64,000 nt of DNA from Ignavibacteriales bacterium (GTDB lineage Bacteria; Bacteroidota; Ignavibacteria; Ignavibacteriales; Ignavibacteriaceae): assembly GCA_016700155.1 (NCBI GenBank), contig CP065001.1, positions 2,914,001 to 2,978,000 of the forward strand, given 5' to 3'. The translations under genes and the position numbers were made by a program. The notes beneath the pieces were generated by a model that made no database searches, was not told where the DNA came from, and worked only from the letters and a program-made list of their open reading frames with translations. This document shows, piece after piece, positions 1 through 7,601 of the stretch; position 1 is the stretch's first letter, and the number at the start of each line of letters is the position of its first letter.

Positions 1-434
1 CCTTTAAAGAAAAAACCATCACAGGTTGCGCAGGCTGAAACACCATAACCCATGTACTTTGATTCACTTTCTAATCCTATCAGTTTGGCCGAAGCACCAG
101 TTGAAATAATTATTGCGTCAGCAGTATGAACATCATCGTATGTCTTTACAGTAAACGGTCTCTTTGAAAAATCTACTTCTACTACTTCTTTATAAATTGA
201 GGTTGCACCGAAGCGCTGTACCTGTTTTCTCATTACATCCATTAGTTCCGGACCCTGAATACCGTGTTCAAAACCTGGATAGTTTTCTACTTCTGTTGTG
301 ATAGTTAACTGTCCGCCGGGCTGCATTCCTTCAAATATAACCGGGTTTAAATTTGCTCTGCCTGTGTATAACGCGGCTGTAAATCCAGCCGGACCTGATC
401 CGATAATAATTACTTTATGATGATTGTTAGACAT
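1..434 (-). CDS. trxB: thioredoxin reductase, partial (C-terminal part outside window)
   Basis: NADPH- and FAD-dependent flavoprotein that reduces thioredoxin in the cytoplasm. The first about 144 residues are visible. The N-terminus has the FAD-binding GSGPAG dinucleotide motif, followed by the family segment PGGQL and, close to the window edge, the redox-active CATC disulfide with CDGFF after it. The ATG at 434 has a CGGAGAA Shine-Dalgarno-like site about 6 bases upstream. The gene runs off the left edge, so the NADPH-binding half cannot be seen. Order and motifs fit TrxB rather than alkyl hydroperoxide reductase AhpF, which would have extra N-terminal domains. Confidence 0.93.
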   Translation of the reverse strand, partial: MSNNHHKVIIIGSGPAGFTAALYTGRANLNPVIFEGMQPGGQLTITTEVENYPGFEHGIQGPELMDVMRKQVQRFGATSIYKEVVEVDFSKRPFTVKTYDDVHTADAIIISTGASAKLIGLESESKYMGYGVSACATCDGFFFK

Positions 435-550
435 TATTTCTCCGAAATTATCTGAATATTTTAACTGCCTATATGATTACTCTTTTCTATAAAAGTTTCA
501 AAGTGCTTTGCAAAGTTACGAACTTAATCTGTTATTCTCTTTTCATTTTC

Positions 551-1492
551 TTATTCTTCCAAAAACTCTGCGTTTCTTTTTAAGCCTTTAAGTTTAGTTC
601 TTTTAATCGGGCTTTCACTAAATCTGATTTTGAATTCTTCATCATTCATGTCCTTTACTTCATTCATCGTCAAAGATGTTTTTCCATCCTTAGGTTCAAA
701 ATCTTTTATCGATGATGTAATAGAAAATTTTTCATTCCACGGGCAAACGTCCTGGCATATATCGCAGCCGAATATCCAGTCGTCAAACTTTCCTTTGTAC
801 TCAGTTGGAATTTCATTTTTATTTTCAATCGTCAGGTATGATATGCATTTGTTTGAATCAACTACATACTCTTTAACAATAGCGCCGGTTGGACAGGCAT
901 CAAGACATGCTGTGCAACTTCCACAAAAATCTGTGATGATTTCAGAATAGGTAAAATCTTTGTTTGTGAAAATGGTCGCTATAAAAAACCAGCTCCCGAT
1001 ATTTCTGTTAATTACATTTGTATGTTTACCGAGCCAGCCCAGACCTGCACGCACAGCCCATGCTTTATCCATAACAGGACCGGTATCAACGTACGAAATT
1101 GAGTTGAACGAGTTATCAATTTCTTTCAGTTTTGTTTCAAGCAGTTTTAACTTTTCCCAGATGATAAGATGATAATCTTTTCCCCAGGCATATCTTGAAA
1201 CCTTGCCTGCCGGTAGTTTGTTTTTTTCTTTATCACTTTTTGTGTTATGAGTGAATGGCGTATTGTAATTAAGTCCGAGTGAAATTACACTTTTAACATC
1301 AGAAAAAATTTGGGATGGATCTTCCCGCTTATTAAAATTTCTTGCCATATAAGACATATCAGCATGAAAATCTTTTTCAAGCCATTGTTTTAATTTTTGG
1401 ATTTCAGAGGAAAGCGGCTCAACTTTTGCAAAACCGACCAGATCAAAGCCGAGTGAGTGAGCTATATCAATTACTGTTTGATTTGTTATCAC
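551..1492 (-). CDS. queG: epoxyqueuosine reductase QueG
   Basis: Cobalamin-dependent iron-sulfur enzyme that reduces epoxyqueuosine at tRNA position 34 to queuosine, the last step of queuosine synthesis. The 313-residue protein has the catalytic-type YVDTGPVMDKAWA segment (Asp about residue 136) and two ferredoxin-like 4Fe-4S clusters: Cys190/193/196 plus Cys250, and Cys216/243/246 plus Cys200 (CGSCTACLDACP and CDICQDVCPWN). It is shorter than the E. coli enzyme, as expected for forms without a long C-terminal extension. The start is GTG at 1492; no ATG lies near the conserved N-terminus. No other queuosine gene is visible, so it appears to stand alone. Confidence 0.93.
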   Translation of the reverse strand: MITNQTVIDIAHSLGFDLVGFAKVEPLSSEIQKLKQWLEKDFHADMSYMARNFNKREDPSQIFSDVKSVISLGLNYNTPFTHNTKSDKEKNKLPAGKVSRYAWGKDYHLIIWEKLKLLETKLKEIDNSFNSISYVDTGPVMDKAWAVRAGLGWLGKHTNVINRNIGSWFFIATIFTNKDFTYSEIITDFCGSCTACLDACPTGAIVKEYVVDSNKCISYLTIENKNEIPTEYKGKFDDWIFGCDICQDVCPWNEKFSITSSIKDFEPKDGKTSLTMNEVKDMNDEEFKIRFSESPIKRTKLKGLKRNAEFLEE

Positions 1493-1520
1493 TTTTTATA
1501 AAAGTTATCGATATTTGGAT

Positions 1521-1560
1521 TTGTCATGAGACTTCTATGGCTTCACCATCGAAGTGACAA
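1521..1560. repeat. 40-bp imperfect palindrome, dispersed element
   Basis: TTGTCA at 1521-1526 pairs with TGACAA at 1555-1560. Inside, ACTTC pairs with GAAGT and ATGG with CCAT around the loop CTTCA. It lies in the gap between queG and the Rieske gene. The core (TTC.TGGCTTCNCCAT.GAA.TGAC) recurs at 13154-13182, and related longer forms occur at 11424-11472 and inside the methyltransferase gene at 14715-14819. There is no T-run, so it is not a simple terminator. Confidence 0.6.
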
Positions 1561-1585
1561 AGCCTGGTCATATCCAGAATCACTG

Positions 1586-1945
1586 TTACCAATTTAATTG
1601 TTTCTGATGAACCTTGACATAAACGCTTAGTCCTTTAACTATAACGGGATAAACTTCGAGACCGGTTTTGCTCATCGGCATTTTGCCGGTTTTAATATCG
1701 AACATCCATCCGTGAATCGGACATACAATTTTTCCTTCTTCAATTGTTCCGTCGTAAATCATGGTCGTGTGTTGATGCGGACACATATTACTGACTGCAT
1801 AAACATTTCCTTCATGCCTGAACACGGCAATATCAACATCGTTCACCATAAATCTTTTTCCCTGCCCTTCTTTCAAATCGGATAAGGAACAGATTCGTGA
1901 AAAATCTTTTAGTTCAGGTGATTCAGAAAGATTTGAATTTTTCAT
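1586..1945 (-). CDS. Rieske [2Fe-2S] ferredoxin-like protein
   Basis: Small soluble electron-transfer protein of the NirD/Rieske ferredoxin type, 119 residues. It has the two Rieske ligand pairs: CPH (Cys55, His57) and CPIHGW (Cys75, His78), 17 residues apart, followed by the FDIKTGK segment typical of the family. There is no signal peptide or membrane anchor, so it should be cytoplasmic. Its ATG at 1945 overlaps the end of the upstream MBL-fold gene by 23 bases, which suggests translational coupling. The redox partner cannot be named. The family serves oxygenases, nitrite reductases and stand-alone roles. Confidence 0.88.
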   Translation of the reverse strand: MKNSNLSESPELKDFSRICSLSDLKEGQGKRFMVNDVDIAVFRHEGNVYAVSNMCPHQHTTMIYDGTIEEGKIVCPIHGWMFDIKTGKMPMSKTGLEVYPVIVKGLSVYVKVHQKQLNW

Positions 1946-2765
1946 TTATGATGATTCCCTTTTCAGTTCTTTTCAATGTTGCAAAAGCGGTTTCAGGATC
2001 GTGATAGAAAAATATTTTCCAGTTACCTTCAACAGCATCCGACAGAATTTTCTTTTTTTCGCTCACTGTTACAAGCGGCTGAATATCATATCCCATTATA
2101 TAAGGCATCGGGATGTGTGATGTGAACGGAAACAGATCACAGCAAAATAAAATTGTTTCAATGCCGTCAGAGATTTTAATTAGCTGTTGACCGATTGTGT
2201 GACCGTTTACAATTACAAAATTAATTTCATCATCGAATGGATCATTTTCATTTAAAAGGTTTAGAACTCCGGATTCCATTAATGGAACAAAGTTTTCTTT
2301 GATGTAGCTTCCTTTGTCGCGGTCACTTGGATTTACAGCCCACTCATAATTTTTTTTCTGCACATGATATTTTGCATTTGGAAAAAATGGTACTGGTTTT
2401 CCATTCACATTTTTTGTCGATCCGCCTGTATGATCAAAATGAAGGTGAGTTAAGATGACATTGGTAATATCACCGGGTGTTAAATTATATTCTTTAAGAG
2501 ATGATGAAATATCGGGTAACTTTTCTAAAGCATAAATGCTTGCTGATTTTTCATCCCATTTATCTCCCATTCCTGTATCGATAAGAATATTTTTGTCATC
2601 ACTCTGAAGTAACAAACTTCTTGTTGCAAGAGTAACACGATTTACTTCATCAGCGGGATTTGTTTTTGACCATAAAGGTTTAGGAATTATTCCGAACATA
2701 GCACCGCCATCGAGCTTGAAATAGCCCCAGTTGATGATGTTCAATTTGTATTTGCCAATTTGCAT
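1923..2765 (-). CDS. MBL-fold metallo-hydrolase
   Basis: Metallo-beta-lactamase-fold hydrolase of about 280 residues. The zinc-binding HLHFDH motif is followed by TGG, with later metal-site segments NGHTIGQQ, CDLFP and YHDPET. The order matches the lactonase/hydrolase branch of the superfamily; the substrate is unknown. The reading frame is open further upstream, to a GTG at 2819. I prefer the ATG at 2765 (MQIGKYKLNIINWGYF), because the homologous core of this family begins there and the extra 18 residues look unrelated. It is co-transcribed with and overlaps the downstream Rieske gene, so the hydrolase and electron carrier may share a pathway (inference). Confidence 0.85.
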   Translation of the reverse strand: MQIGKYKLNIINWGYFKLDGGAMFGIIPKPLWSKTNPADEVNRVTLATRSLLLQSDDKNILIDTGMGDKWDEKSASIYALEKLPDISSSLKEYNLTPGDITNVILTHLHFDHTGGSTKNVNGKPVPFFPNAKYHVQKKNYEWAVNPSDRDKGSYIKENFVPLMESGVLNLLNENDPFDDEINFVIVNGHTIGQQLIKISDGIETILFCCDLFPFTSHIPMPYIMGYDIQPLVTVSEKKKILSDAVEGNWKIFFYHDPETAFATLKRTEKGIIINEKFKSF

Positions 2766-2848
2766 ATTCAGGAAGTTTGTCCACAAATTTATTGGCAAGT
2801 TAAGGAAGAATAATTTCACAGAAAAGAAATGACATAATTCTTTAAACT

Positions 2849-2875
2849 AAAAAAGGACATCAGTGATGTCCTTTT
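2849..2875 (-). terminator. rho-independent terminator of ferredoxin gene
   Basis: Perfect 10-bp stem AAAAGGACAT/ATGTCCTTTT around the loop CAGTG (2851-2875). On the minus strand it is followed by a run of six T (2849-2854). It lies downstream of the ferredoxin stop at 2967 and before the MBL gene. Confidence 0.82.
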
Positions 2876-2966
2876 CAGTCCCCAAAGTTCTGAGGTCCCC
2901 TAGCGTTTTCCCCTTACCTATTTTCCCCTTGTTTATATAATAAGCCCTGGTCGCTGCAACAATACA

Positions 2967-3236
2967 TTAACTTATCTGGACAACCGCATCTACAGGGCAA
3001 ACACTAACACATTGTGGTTCGTCATGGTGACCCTGACACTCAGTACACTTGTCAGGAACTATATAAAAGTAATCGTTTGAATAAAATCCGTTAACACCAG
3101 AAGGAGCTGCCGCGCCTTCACCATAGGTATTTCCGTCCATTTCCCATTCGTGTCCGCCTTCATAAATAGCTGTATTTGGGCATTCCGGTTCACAAGCTCC
3201 GCAATTGATACATTCTTCAGTAATTCTATAAGCCAT
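2967..3236 (-). CDS. 2[4Fe-4S] ferredoxin, YfhL-like, copy 1
   Basis: Small dicluster ferredoxin (89 residues). The N-terminal cluster motif CINCGACEPECP and the C-terminal motif CTEC...CVSVCPVDA are separated by an acidic/glycine insert (about residues 27-55), as in the YfhL/Chlorobium-type ferredoxins. It carries low-potential electrons in the cytoplasm. The start is ATG at 3236, chosen because AAGGAG (3244-3249) lies 7 bases upstream; a TTG six bases earlier is less likely. It is a tandem paralog of the next gene upstream, and each copy has its own terminator, so they can be expressed separately. The C-terminus is about 20 residues shorter than in copy 2. Confidence 0.93.
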   Translation of the reverse strand: MAYRITEECINCGACEPECPNTAIYEGGHEWEMDGNTYGEGAAAPSGVNGFYSNDYFYIVPDKCTECQGHHDEPQCVSVCPVDAVVQIS

Positions 3237-3472
3237 TTTCAATCTCCTTAAATTCAGTTTTTATTGATCTAGCTGGGTTCAGCCGTTAAAGTGATAAAAT
3301 ATTTCCGAAAATTGTGCCACGGACAGTCTTAATGAATAGTTAAAATATCTTAAATAATCGAAGGGCTGTTAAATCATTTTTTTAATAAATGAGAGAAGTG
3401 CGCTTACCATTTTTCAGAATCGAGAATCTTAAAAGAGGAACAACCTAAAGTGACGAGTATTTCTACAGGAAG

Positions 3473-3506
3473 GAAAAAGGTCAGAAGTTGTTGTAACATC
3501 TGACCT
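3473..3506 (-). terminator. rho-independent terminator of ferredoxin copy 2
   Basis: Stem AGGTCAGA/TCTGACCT (3478-3485 with 3499-3506), extended inside by GTT/AAC. A five-T run follows on the minus strand (A-run at 3474-3478). It sits 10 bases after the stop of the ferredoxin gene at 3516. Confidence 0.8.
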
Positions 3507-3515
3507 AAAGAAAAA

Positions 3516-3848
3516 TTATCTGCCGATTCCATCAAGATAATCTTTGCGTGCTAGCAATGTTTCCTTGTCCTCAACATGTTTTGGATCAAGAACGCAGCAA
3601 TCAACGGGGCAAACAGCAGCGCATTGAGGTTCATCATGAAAACCGACACACTCAGTACATTTATCAGGCACTATATAAAAAAAGTCACTTGAAAAAAATC
3701 CATCAGCCCCTGATGGCGCGGCATCACCATCAGCATAATTTTTGCCTGCTAATTCCCAGCTAACACCACCTTCGTAAATAGCTGTGTTGGGGCATTCTGG
3801 TTCGCACGCACCGCAGTTTATACACTCTTCAGTAATCATTATTGCCAT
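3516..3848 (-). CDS. 2[4Fe-4S] ferredoxin, YfhL-like, copy 2
   Basis: Dicluster ferredoxin of 110 residues, closely related to the downstream copy across the cluster motifs (CINCGACEPECP, CTEC, CAAVCPVDCC). It differs in a C-terminal helix-like tail of about 20 residues (KHVEDKETLLARKDYLDG). That tail and the extra Cys pair after the last cluster motif make it closer to the Chlorobium ferredoxins that serve pyruvate or 2-oxoglutarate:ferredoxin oxidoreductase (family knowledge). AAGGAG stands 9 bases before the ATG. The paired copies may serve different partners (inference). Confidence 0.93.
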   Translation of the reverse strand: MAIMITEECINCGACEPECPNTAIYEGGVSWELAGKNYADGDAAPSGADGFFSSDFFYIVPDKCTECVGFHDEPQCAAVCPVDCCVLDPKHVEDKETLLARKDYLDGIGR

Positions 3849-4040
3849 TTTGTGTTTCTCCTTATTACTTAAAACATTACTAAGCTCAGTATTTTTTATT
3901 TACTTACACTTAGAGATTCTTCTTTCAATTAAAATTAATATAAGAAATTATGATTGCCTTAAAAGGTCACTTAAAATTATTTCTGAACAATATTAAAGAA
4001 TATTCAGCTATTCTTCAAGTAATAGAAAACCAAATAATAC

Positions 4041-4760
4041 TCACCAGCTGCCGCTCGATCCGCCGCCGCCAAATGAGCCCCCTCCTCCGCTGAATCCGCC
4101 AAAGCTTCCGAAACTTCCGCTGCTTCTGCCACCGCTTCCGCCAAACCCGCCGCCATAATAAATGAATCCCCCGCCGCCTCTTCCGCTTCCTTTCCTGAGA
4201 AATGATATGATGATGGCAATCAATATGAACAAGATAGTTGATATAACCGAAACCGGCTGACTCTCATCCGAAGGCTCGGGACTATTAGCATATTCTCCTC
4301 CAATTGCGGCTACAATAGCATTTAAACCCGAAACAATTCCGTTATAAAATTCATTTCGTTTGAAGTAAGGTACAATATCATTTCTGATTATCGAATTTGC
4401 CAGGGCATCAGGAAGCGCACCTTCAAGACCATAACCAACTTCAAGTCTGAGTTTTCTGTCATTCCTTGCAATAAAAAAAAGTACCCCGTTATTATTTTCT
4501 TTAGTTCCGATTTTATTTTTCTCAGCAACTTCATGTGTGAACATTTCTATAGGATAGTCGTCGAGAGTAGGAATCATTAACAGAACAAGTTGATTACTTG
4601 TTGTGTCTTCATAAGTTTTTAATCTTCTGTTTAGAGAATTAATTTCACCGGAAGACAGTGTTGAAGAAAGATCAGTTGCCCATTGTTTTAGTTGAGGAAT
4701 ATCAGGCTGGCTTATTCCAGCCTGACTTAAAATAAATATAAATAAAATTAGTTTACTCAA
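4041..4760 (-). CDS. TPM-domain (YgcG-type) membrane protein
   Basis: Protein of 239 residues in the YgcG/TPM family. It has a signal peptide (about residues 1-17), a periplasmic TPM domain (about 20-150, with the conserved NNGVLFFIA and EVGYGLEGALPD segments), one membrane helix (ISTILFILIAIIISFL), and a glycine/serine-rich cytoplasmic tail ending in GSSGSW. The family is linked to envelope homeostasis and metal binding; no precise role can be given. The only usable start is TTG at 4760. It follows the lemA stop by three bases and is in the same frame, so translation is probably coupled. LemA and TPM proteins are common neighbours and likely work together. Confidence 0.86.
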   Translation of the reverse strand: MSKLILFIFILSQAGISQPDIPQLKQWATDLSSTLSSGEINSLNRRLKTYEDTTSNQLVLLMIPTLDDYPIEMFTHEVAEKNKIGTKENNNGVLFFIARNDRKLRLEVGYGLEGALPDALANSIIRNDIVPYFKRNEFYNGIVSGLNAIVAAIGGEYANSPEPSDESQPVSVISTILFILIAIIISFLRKGSGRGGGGFIYYGGGFGGSGGRSSGSFGSFGGFSGGGGSFGGGGSSGSW

Positions 4761-4763
4761 ATA

Positions 4764-5369
4764 TCAGAACTCAACCTTTGGAGCAGTTTCTGATCCGGGA
4801 GCTGATTTAAAATATTGTTTTTCCCCGAATCCGAATATTCCCGCCATCATTGAATTTGGAAATCTTTTTATTGTTGTGTTATACGTCTGAACAGTTTCAT
4901 TAAACTTTTTTCTTTCTACAGAGATTCTGTTCTCAGTACCTTCAAGCTGTGCCTGAAGCTGAAGAAAATTTTCATTTGCTTTTAGGTTCGGATAATTCTC
5001 TACAGTCACCAGCAGTCGGGATAACGCACCGCTTAATTCACCCTGCACCTGCTGGAATCGTTGAAACGCAACAGGATCATTTAATACTTCGGGGGTAATG
5101 TTCATCTGGCTGACTTTAGCGCGTGCTTCTGTTACATCTGTCAGGACTCCTCTTTCAAATTCAGCATAACCTTTAACTGTATTAACAAGATTCGGAATAA
5201 GATCTGCTCTTCTCTGATATTGATTTTCTACCTGGCTCCAGCTTTGAGTTACACTTTCATTTATCGTAACCAAATTATTGTATGCGCTTATTCCCCATAA
5301 AACCATTACTACAATTCCAATAAGGATTATGCCCACAATTGAGAGAGCTATTATCGTACCTTTCTTCAT
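4764..5369 (-). CDS. lemA: LemA family protein
   Basis: Membrane-anchored protein of 201 residues. It has one N-terminal helix (about residues 6-28) and then a long alpha-helical domain with the family signature (YNNLVTINESVTQSWSQVE, RRADLIPNLVNTVKGYA, FNETVQTYN and the closing FPNSMMAGIFGF). LemA domains form helical bundles; the function is not settled, but genetic linkage to TPM proteins is common. GGAGG precedes the ATG. It is the first gene of a two-gene unit with the TPM protein, whose TTG start lies just after this stop in the same frame. Confidence 0.93.
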   Translation of the reverse strand: MKKGTIIALSIVGIILIGIVVMVLWGISAYNNLVTINESVTQSWSQVENQYQRRADLIPNLVNTVKGYAEFERGVLTDVTEARAKVSQMNITPEVLNDPVAFQRFQQVQGELSGALSRLLVTVENYPNLKANENFLQLQAQLEGTENRISVERKKFNETVQTYNTTIKRFPNSMMAGIFGFGEKQYFKSAPGSETAPKVEF

Positions 5370-5513
5370 GAAGCCTCCGGGTAAAATGATTTATTAAACG
5401 GCATAATTAACAATTGAATAATGCTTTTCTTCTTTTAACTTTTTATACGAATGTAAATTAAAATGATTTTTGTTTAATATCCAACAACTTATGTTGGAGG
5501 GATTAAGCCCTTT

Positions 5514-6353
5514 TTATGGTTTTTGTCCTGTATAATTATTCTGAAGGAATAAAAGTGCATCATTTACAATAATTTTGTTCCTTTCAATTGCGAACTGTTC
5601 AGCGTTTTGCAGATTCCCCCTGTAAAACCTCATCCATAAAAGTGTTGAAGTAATTACTCCGTCAAAAACCCTGTCTTCCATAAATGAATTGATACTTAGA
5701 TAACCGGCAAAAACATTCCAGGCTAAAGACATAAACCCGCTTAAGTATTCGCCTGAATAAATTTGTCCCGCGCCTGGAATAAAGAGCGATATGAACTTTG
5801 CAAAAGCAGGAGAATATTTTTGTTCGTCAATGCTTCTGCAATAGTTAGAGAGAAATTCAGCGCTGTCACATTTTGCAAATTCGACTGAAGCATTTGCCCA
5901 TTCATCATTAAAGATATATGCCCAGCCTCTCCAATAGTTTATATCATTTTCAGAAATATTTTTTCTTTCAAGTGAATCCAGAATTTCCATAGCTCTTGGA
6001 ATTGTACCGCGAAGTATATTTGTACGGATTATATCAATCGTTAATTCATACTTTTTATTTTCATCGTAACTTTTTATTAATGCGATATTAAAATATTTTA
6101 TAGCATCGTCATACCTACCGCCTTGTTTGTATGATTCAGCGATGAACCTGTTTGCATCGACCGGGTACTCTGAGTTTTTATCGAAAAATATTAATCGCTT
6201 GAATTCTGTTACAGCATCAAAATATTTTTCTTCACTGTAAAGTTGTATTGCATAGTCATATTGCTTTTCAATCTCTGATTGCGGAAAAACTGATTTACTC
6301 ATCAAAGCAGTAACACATAAAACGATGAGGAGTGAAAATATTTTTATTCGCAT
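5514..6353 (-). CDS. TPR protein with C-terminal PGAGQIY membrane domain
   Basis: Protein of 279 residues. It has a signal peptide (to about residue 24), two or three TPR-like helical repeats (about 28-125: YDYAIQLYSEEKYFDAVTEF, YDDAIKYFNIAL), and then a membrane domain beginning FISLFIPGAGQIYSGEY with two hydrophobic helices. The PG[AL]G[QK].Y motif resembles the TM2/DUF5683-type element seen in other envelope proteins. The start overlaps the end of the upstream gene by 10 bases, so the two are coupled. The upstream protein has the same kind of C-terminal domain. Function unknown; a membrane-associated scaffold is plausible (inference). Confidence 0.72.
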   Translation of the reverse strand: MRIKIFSLLIVLCVTALMSKSVFPQSEIEKQYDYAIQLYSEEKYFDAVTEFKRLIFFDKNSEYPVDANRFIAESYKQGGRYDDAIKYFNIALIKSYDENKKYELTIDIIRTNILRGTIPRAMEILDSLERKNISENDINYWRGWAYIFNDEWANASVEFAKCDSAEFLSNYCRSIDEQKYSPAFAKFISLFIPGAGQIYSGEYLSGFMSLAWNVFAGYLSINSFMEDRVFDGVITSTLLWMRFYRGNLQNAEQFAIERNKIIVNDALLFLQNNYTGQKP

Positions 6354-7186
6354 AGATCGACTTCCTGCAAAAAATAATTTTCTTTAATGATATAATTGTT
6401 CAGGTCTTCATTAAATCTTTCATCGAGTTCCCTGTTATAAACATCTGCAGAAACGGCAGAGCCATAAACATTTCCGGCATAAAAGAAAAATCCGATTCCG
6501 GCAAAAAGCCATCCCCGAAAATTGTGATCGTGTTTAAAATTGTCGATGCTTAAGAAAGTCAATAAACCTGTGGTTACTAAAGCGGTAATTCCATCACCCC
6601 AGCGTTCTGTATAAAATTTTCCAGCACCCGGAAGTATTGCTGATAAACACGAAGCTAGCCAGGGACTTTTATAACCTGCCTCTGATCTTCTCTCATAAAA
6701 TATTTTTAATTCGCTTTTATTTATCTCTGGAAATGGATTTAGAAATTCATTTTCGCCAATTGTAATTTTATTCGTCGATAAGATTCCAAGGTGCAAAAAC
6801 ATCCTTGCAGTTAAATTATCAGGATGATCAGAAAGTTCATTTTGAATTTCGGGAAAAGCTGATTGCAAATAATAATTTTTCATCATTTGCCTCTGACTGG
6901 AGGAAAACAAATTTGATGAGGAAGGTATCATTCTAAATATTTCAAGAGCTAATTCAGTTTTATTTATTTTCGAATATGACAACCCAAGTTTGAACTTAAC
7001 TGTATCGTTGATGTTATTCATCAGAAATTTTTCATATTCAAATGAAGCTCTTAAATAATCGCCGTCACAAAAAAGCCAGTCAGCAAAATCTCTTATTGAT
7101 TGCGATGAAGTGAACTGTTGTTCAAATTTTTGCTGCGGAAATAAAATTGAAGTGAAAAAAATTATAAATAAAACTGTATGTTTCAT
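6344..7186 (-). CDS. exported protein with C-terminal PGAGKFY membrane domain
   Basis: Protein of 280 residues. It has a short signal peptide ending near FPQQ, helical repeats in the N-terminal half (FEYEKFLMNN, KFKLGLSYSKINKTELAL), and a C-terminal membrane domain starting CLSAILPGAGKFYTERWGDG with about three hydrophobic segments. It is a diverged relative of the downstream protein, with the same architecture and motif. It lies 6 bases after the YidD-like gene. Not recognised as a named family. The three genes look like one unit acting at the inner membrane or periplasm (inference). Confidence 0.7.
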   Translation of the reverse strand: MKHTVLFIIFFTSILFPQQKFEQQFTSSQSIRDFADWLFCDGDYLRASFEYEKFLMNNINDTVKFKLGLSYSKINKTELALEIFRMIPSSSNLFSSSQRQMMKNYYLQSAFPEIQNELSDHPDNLTARMFLHLGILSTNKITIGENEFLNPFPEINKSELKIFYERRSEAGYKSPWLASCLSAILPGAGKFYTERWGDGITALVTTGLLTFLSIDNFKHDHNFRGWLFAGIGFFFYAGNVYGSAVSADVYNRELDERFNEDLNNYIIKENYFLQEVDLCE

Positions 7187-7192
7187 CTATCA

Positions 7193-7597
7193 CTATCGGC
7201 GTGAATTAAAAGAAATATACCTGCTGACGGGATCAGAATATCTTCCATTTATTTTATACTGATAATTTTCATCTCTTCCTGCAGGATTAAAATCTCTTGT
7301 TAGTCTGTCGGCAAAAAGTAAAACTCCTGAAATGAATCCAACCTCATCAGCAGCTTCTGAAAAGAAAGAAGAACATGATGGATTAAAAGCGCAGTTATCC
7401 CCGTCAATATCAGAAATAAAAAATTTATATACGGAAACGAATGAAGAAGTTACTGAACTCCCTGACGATTGTTCCTGATGGGAATGCTGACTCGACTTGA
7501 TTTCATAGATGTGATCTGACTTTTCCCACTTCTCCGTTTCACTTTGTGCAATTAAGAAAAACGGAGAAGCTAATATTAAAAGGAAAAGTAGTTTCAT
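7193..7597 (-). CDS. secreted YidD-like protein
   Basis: Protein of 134 residues with a YidD-type (DUF37) core: VYKFFISDIDG, C69 in DNCAFNPSC with C75, then FFSEAADEVGFISGV and ADRLTRDF. YidD helps membrane-protein insertion at the YidC/Sec translocon. This protein differs from classical YidD by a cleavable-looking signal peptide (MKLLFLLILASPFFLIAQ) and about 30 extra polar residues before the core. The frame is open back to 7630, inside the acyl-CoA dehydrogenase gene. I choose ATG at 7597 because the signal peptide starts there and the overlap disappears. It heads a three-gene unit with two PGAG-motif proteins. Confidence 0.75.
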   Translation of the reverse strand: MKLLFLLILASPFFLIAQSETEKWEKSDHIYEIKSSQHSHQEQSSGSSVTSSFVSVYKFFISDIDGDNCAFNPSCSSFFSEAADEVGFISGVLLFADRLTRDFNPAGRDENYQYKINGRYSDPVSRYISFNSRR

Positions 7598-7601
7598 AAA
7601 A

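Noticed and set aside
4041..4200. Tandem DNA repeat in the gly-rich tail of the TPM gene
   Set aside because: The repetition is in codons for glycine and serine typical of YgcG tails; no separate repeat unit or array.
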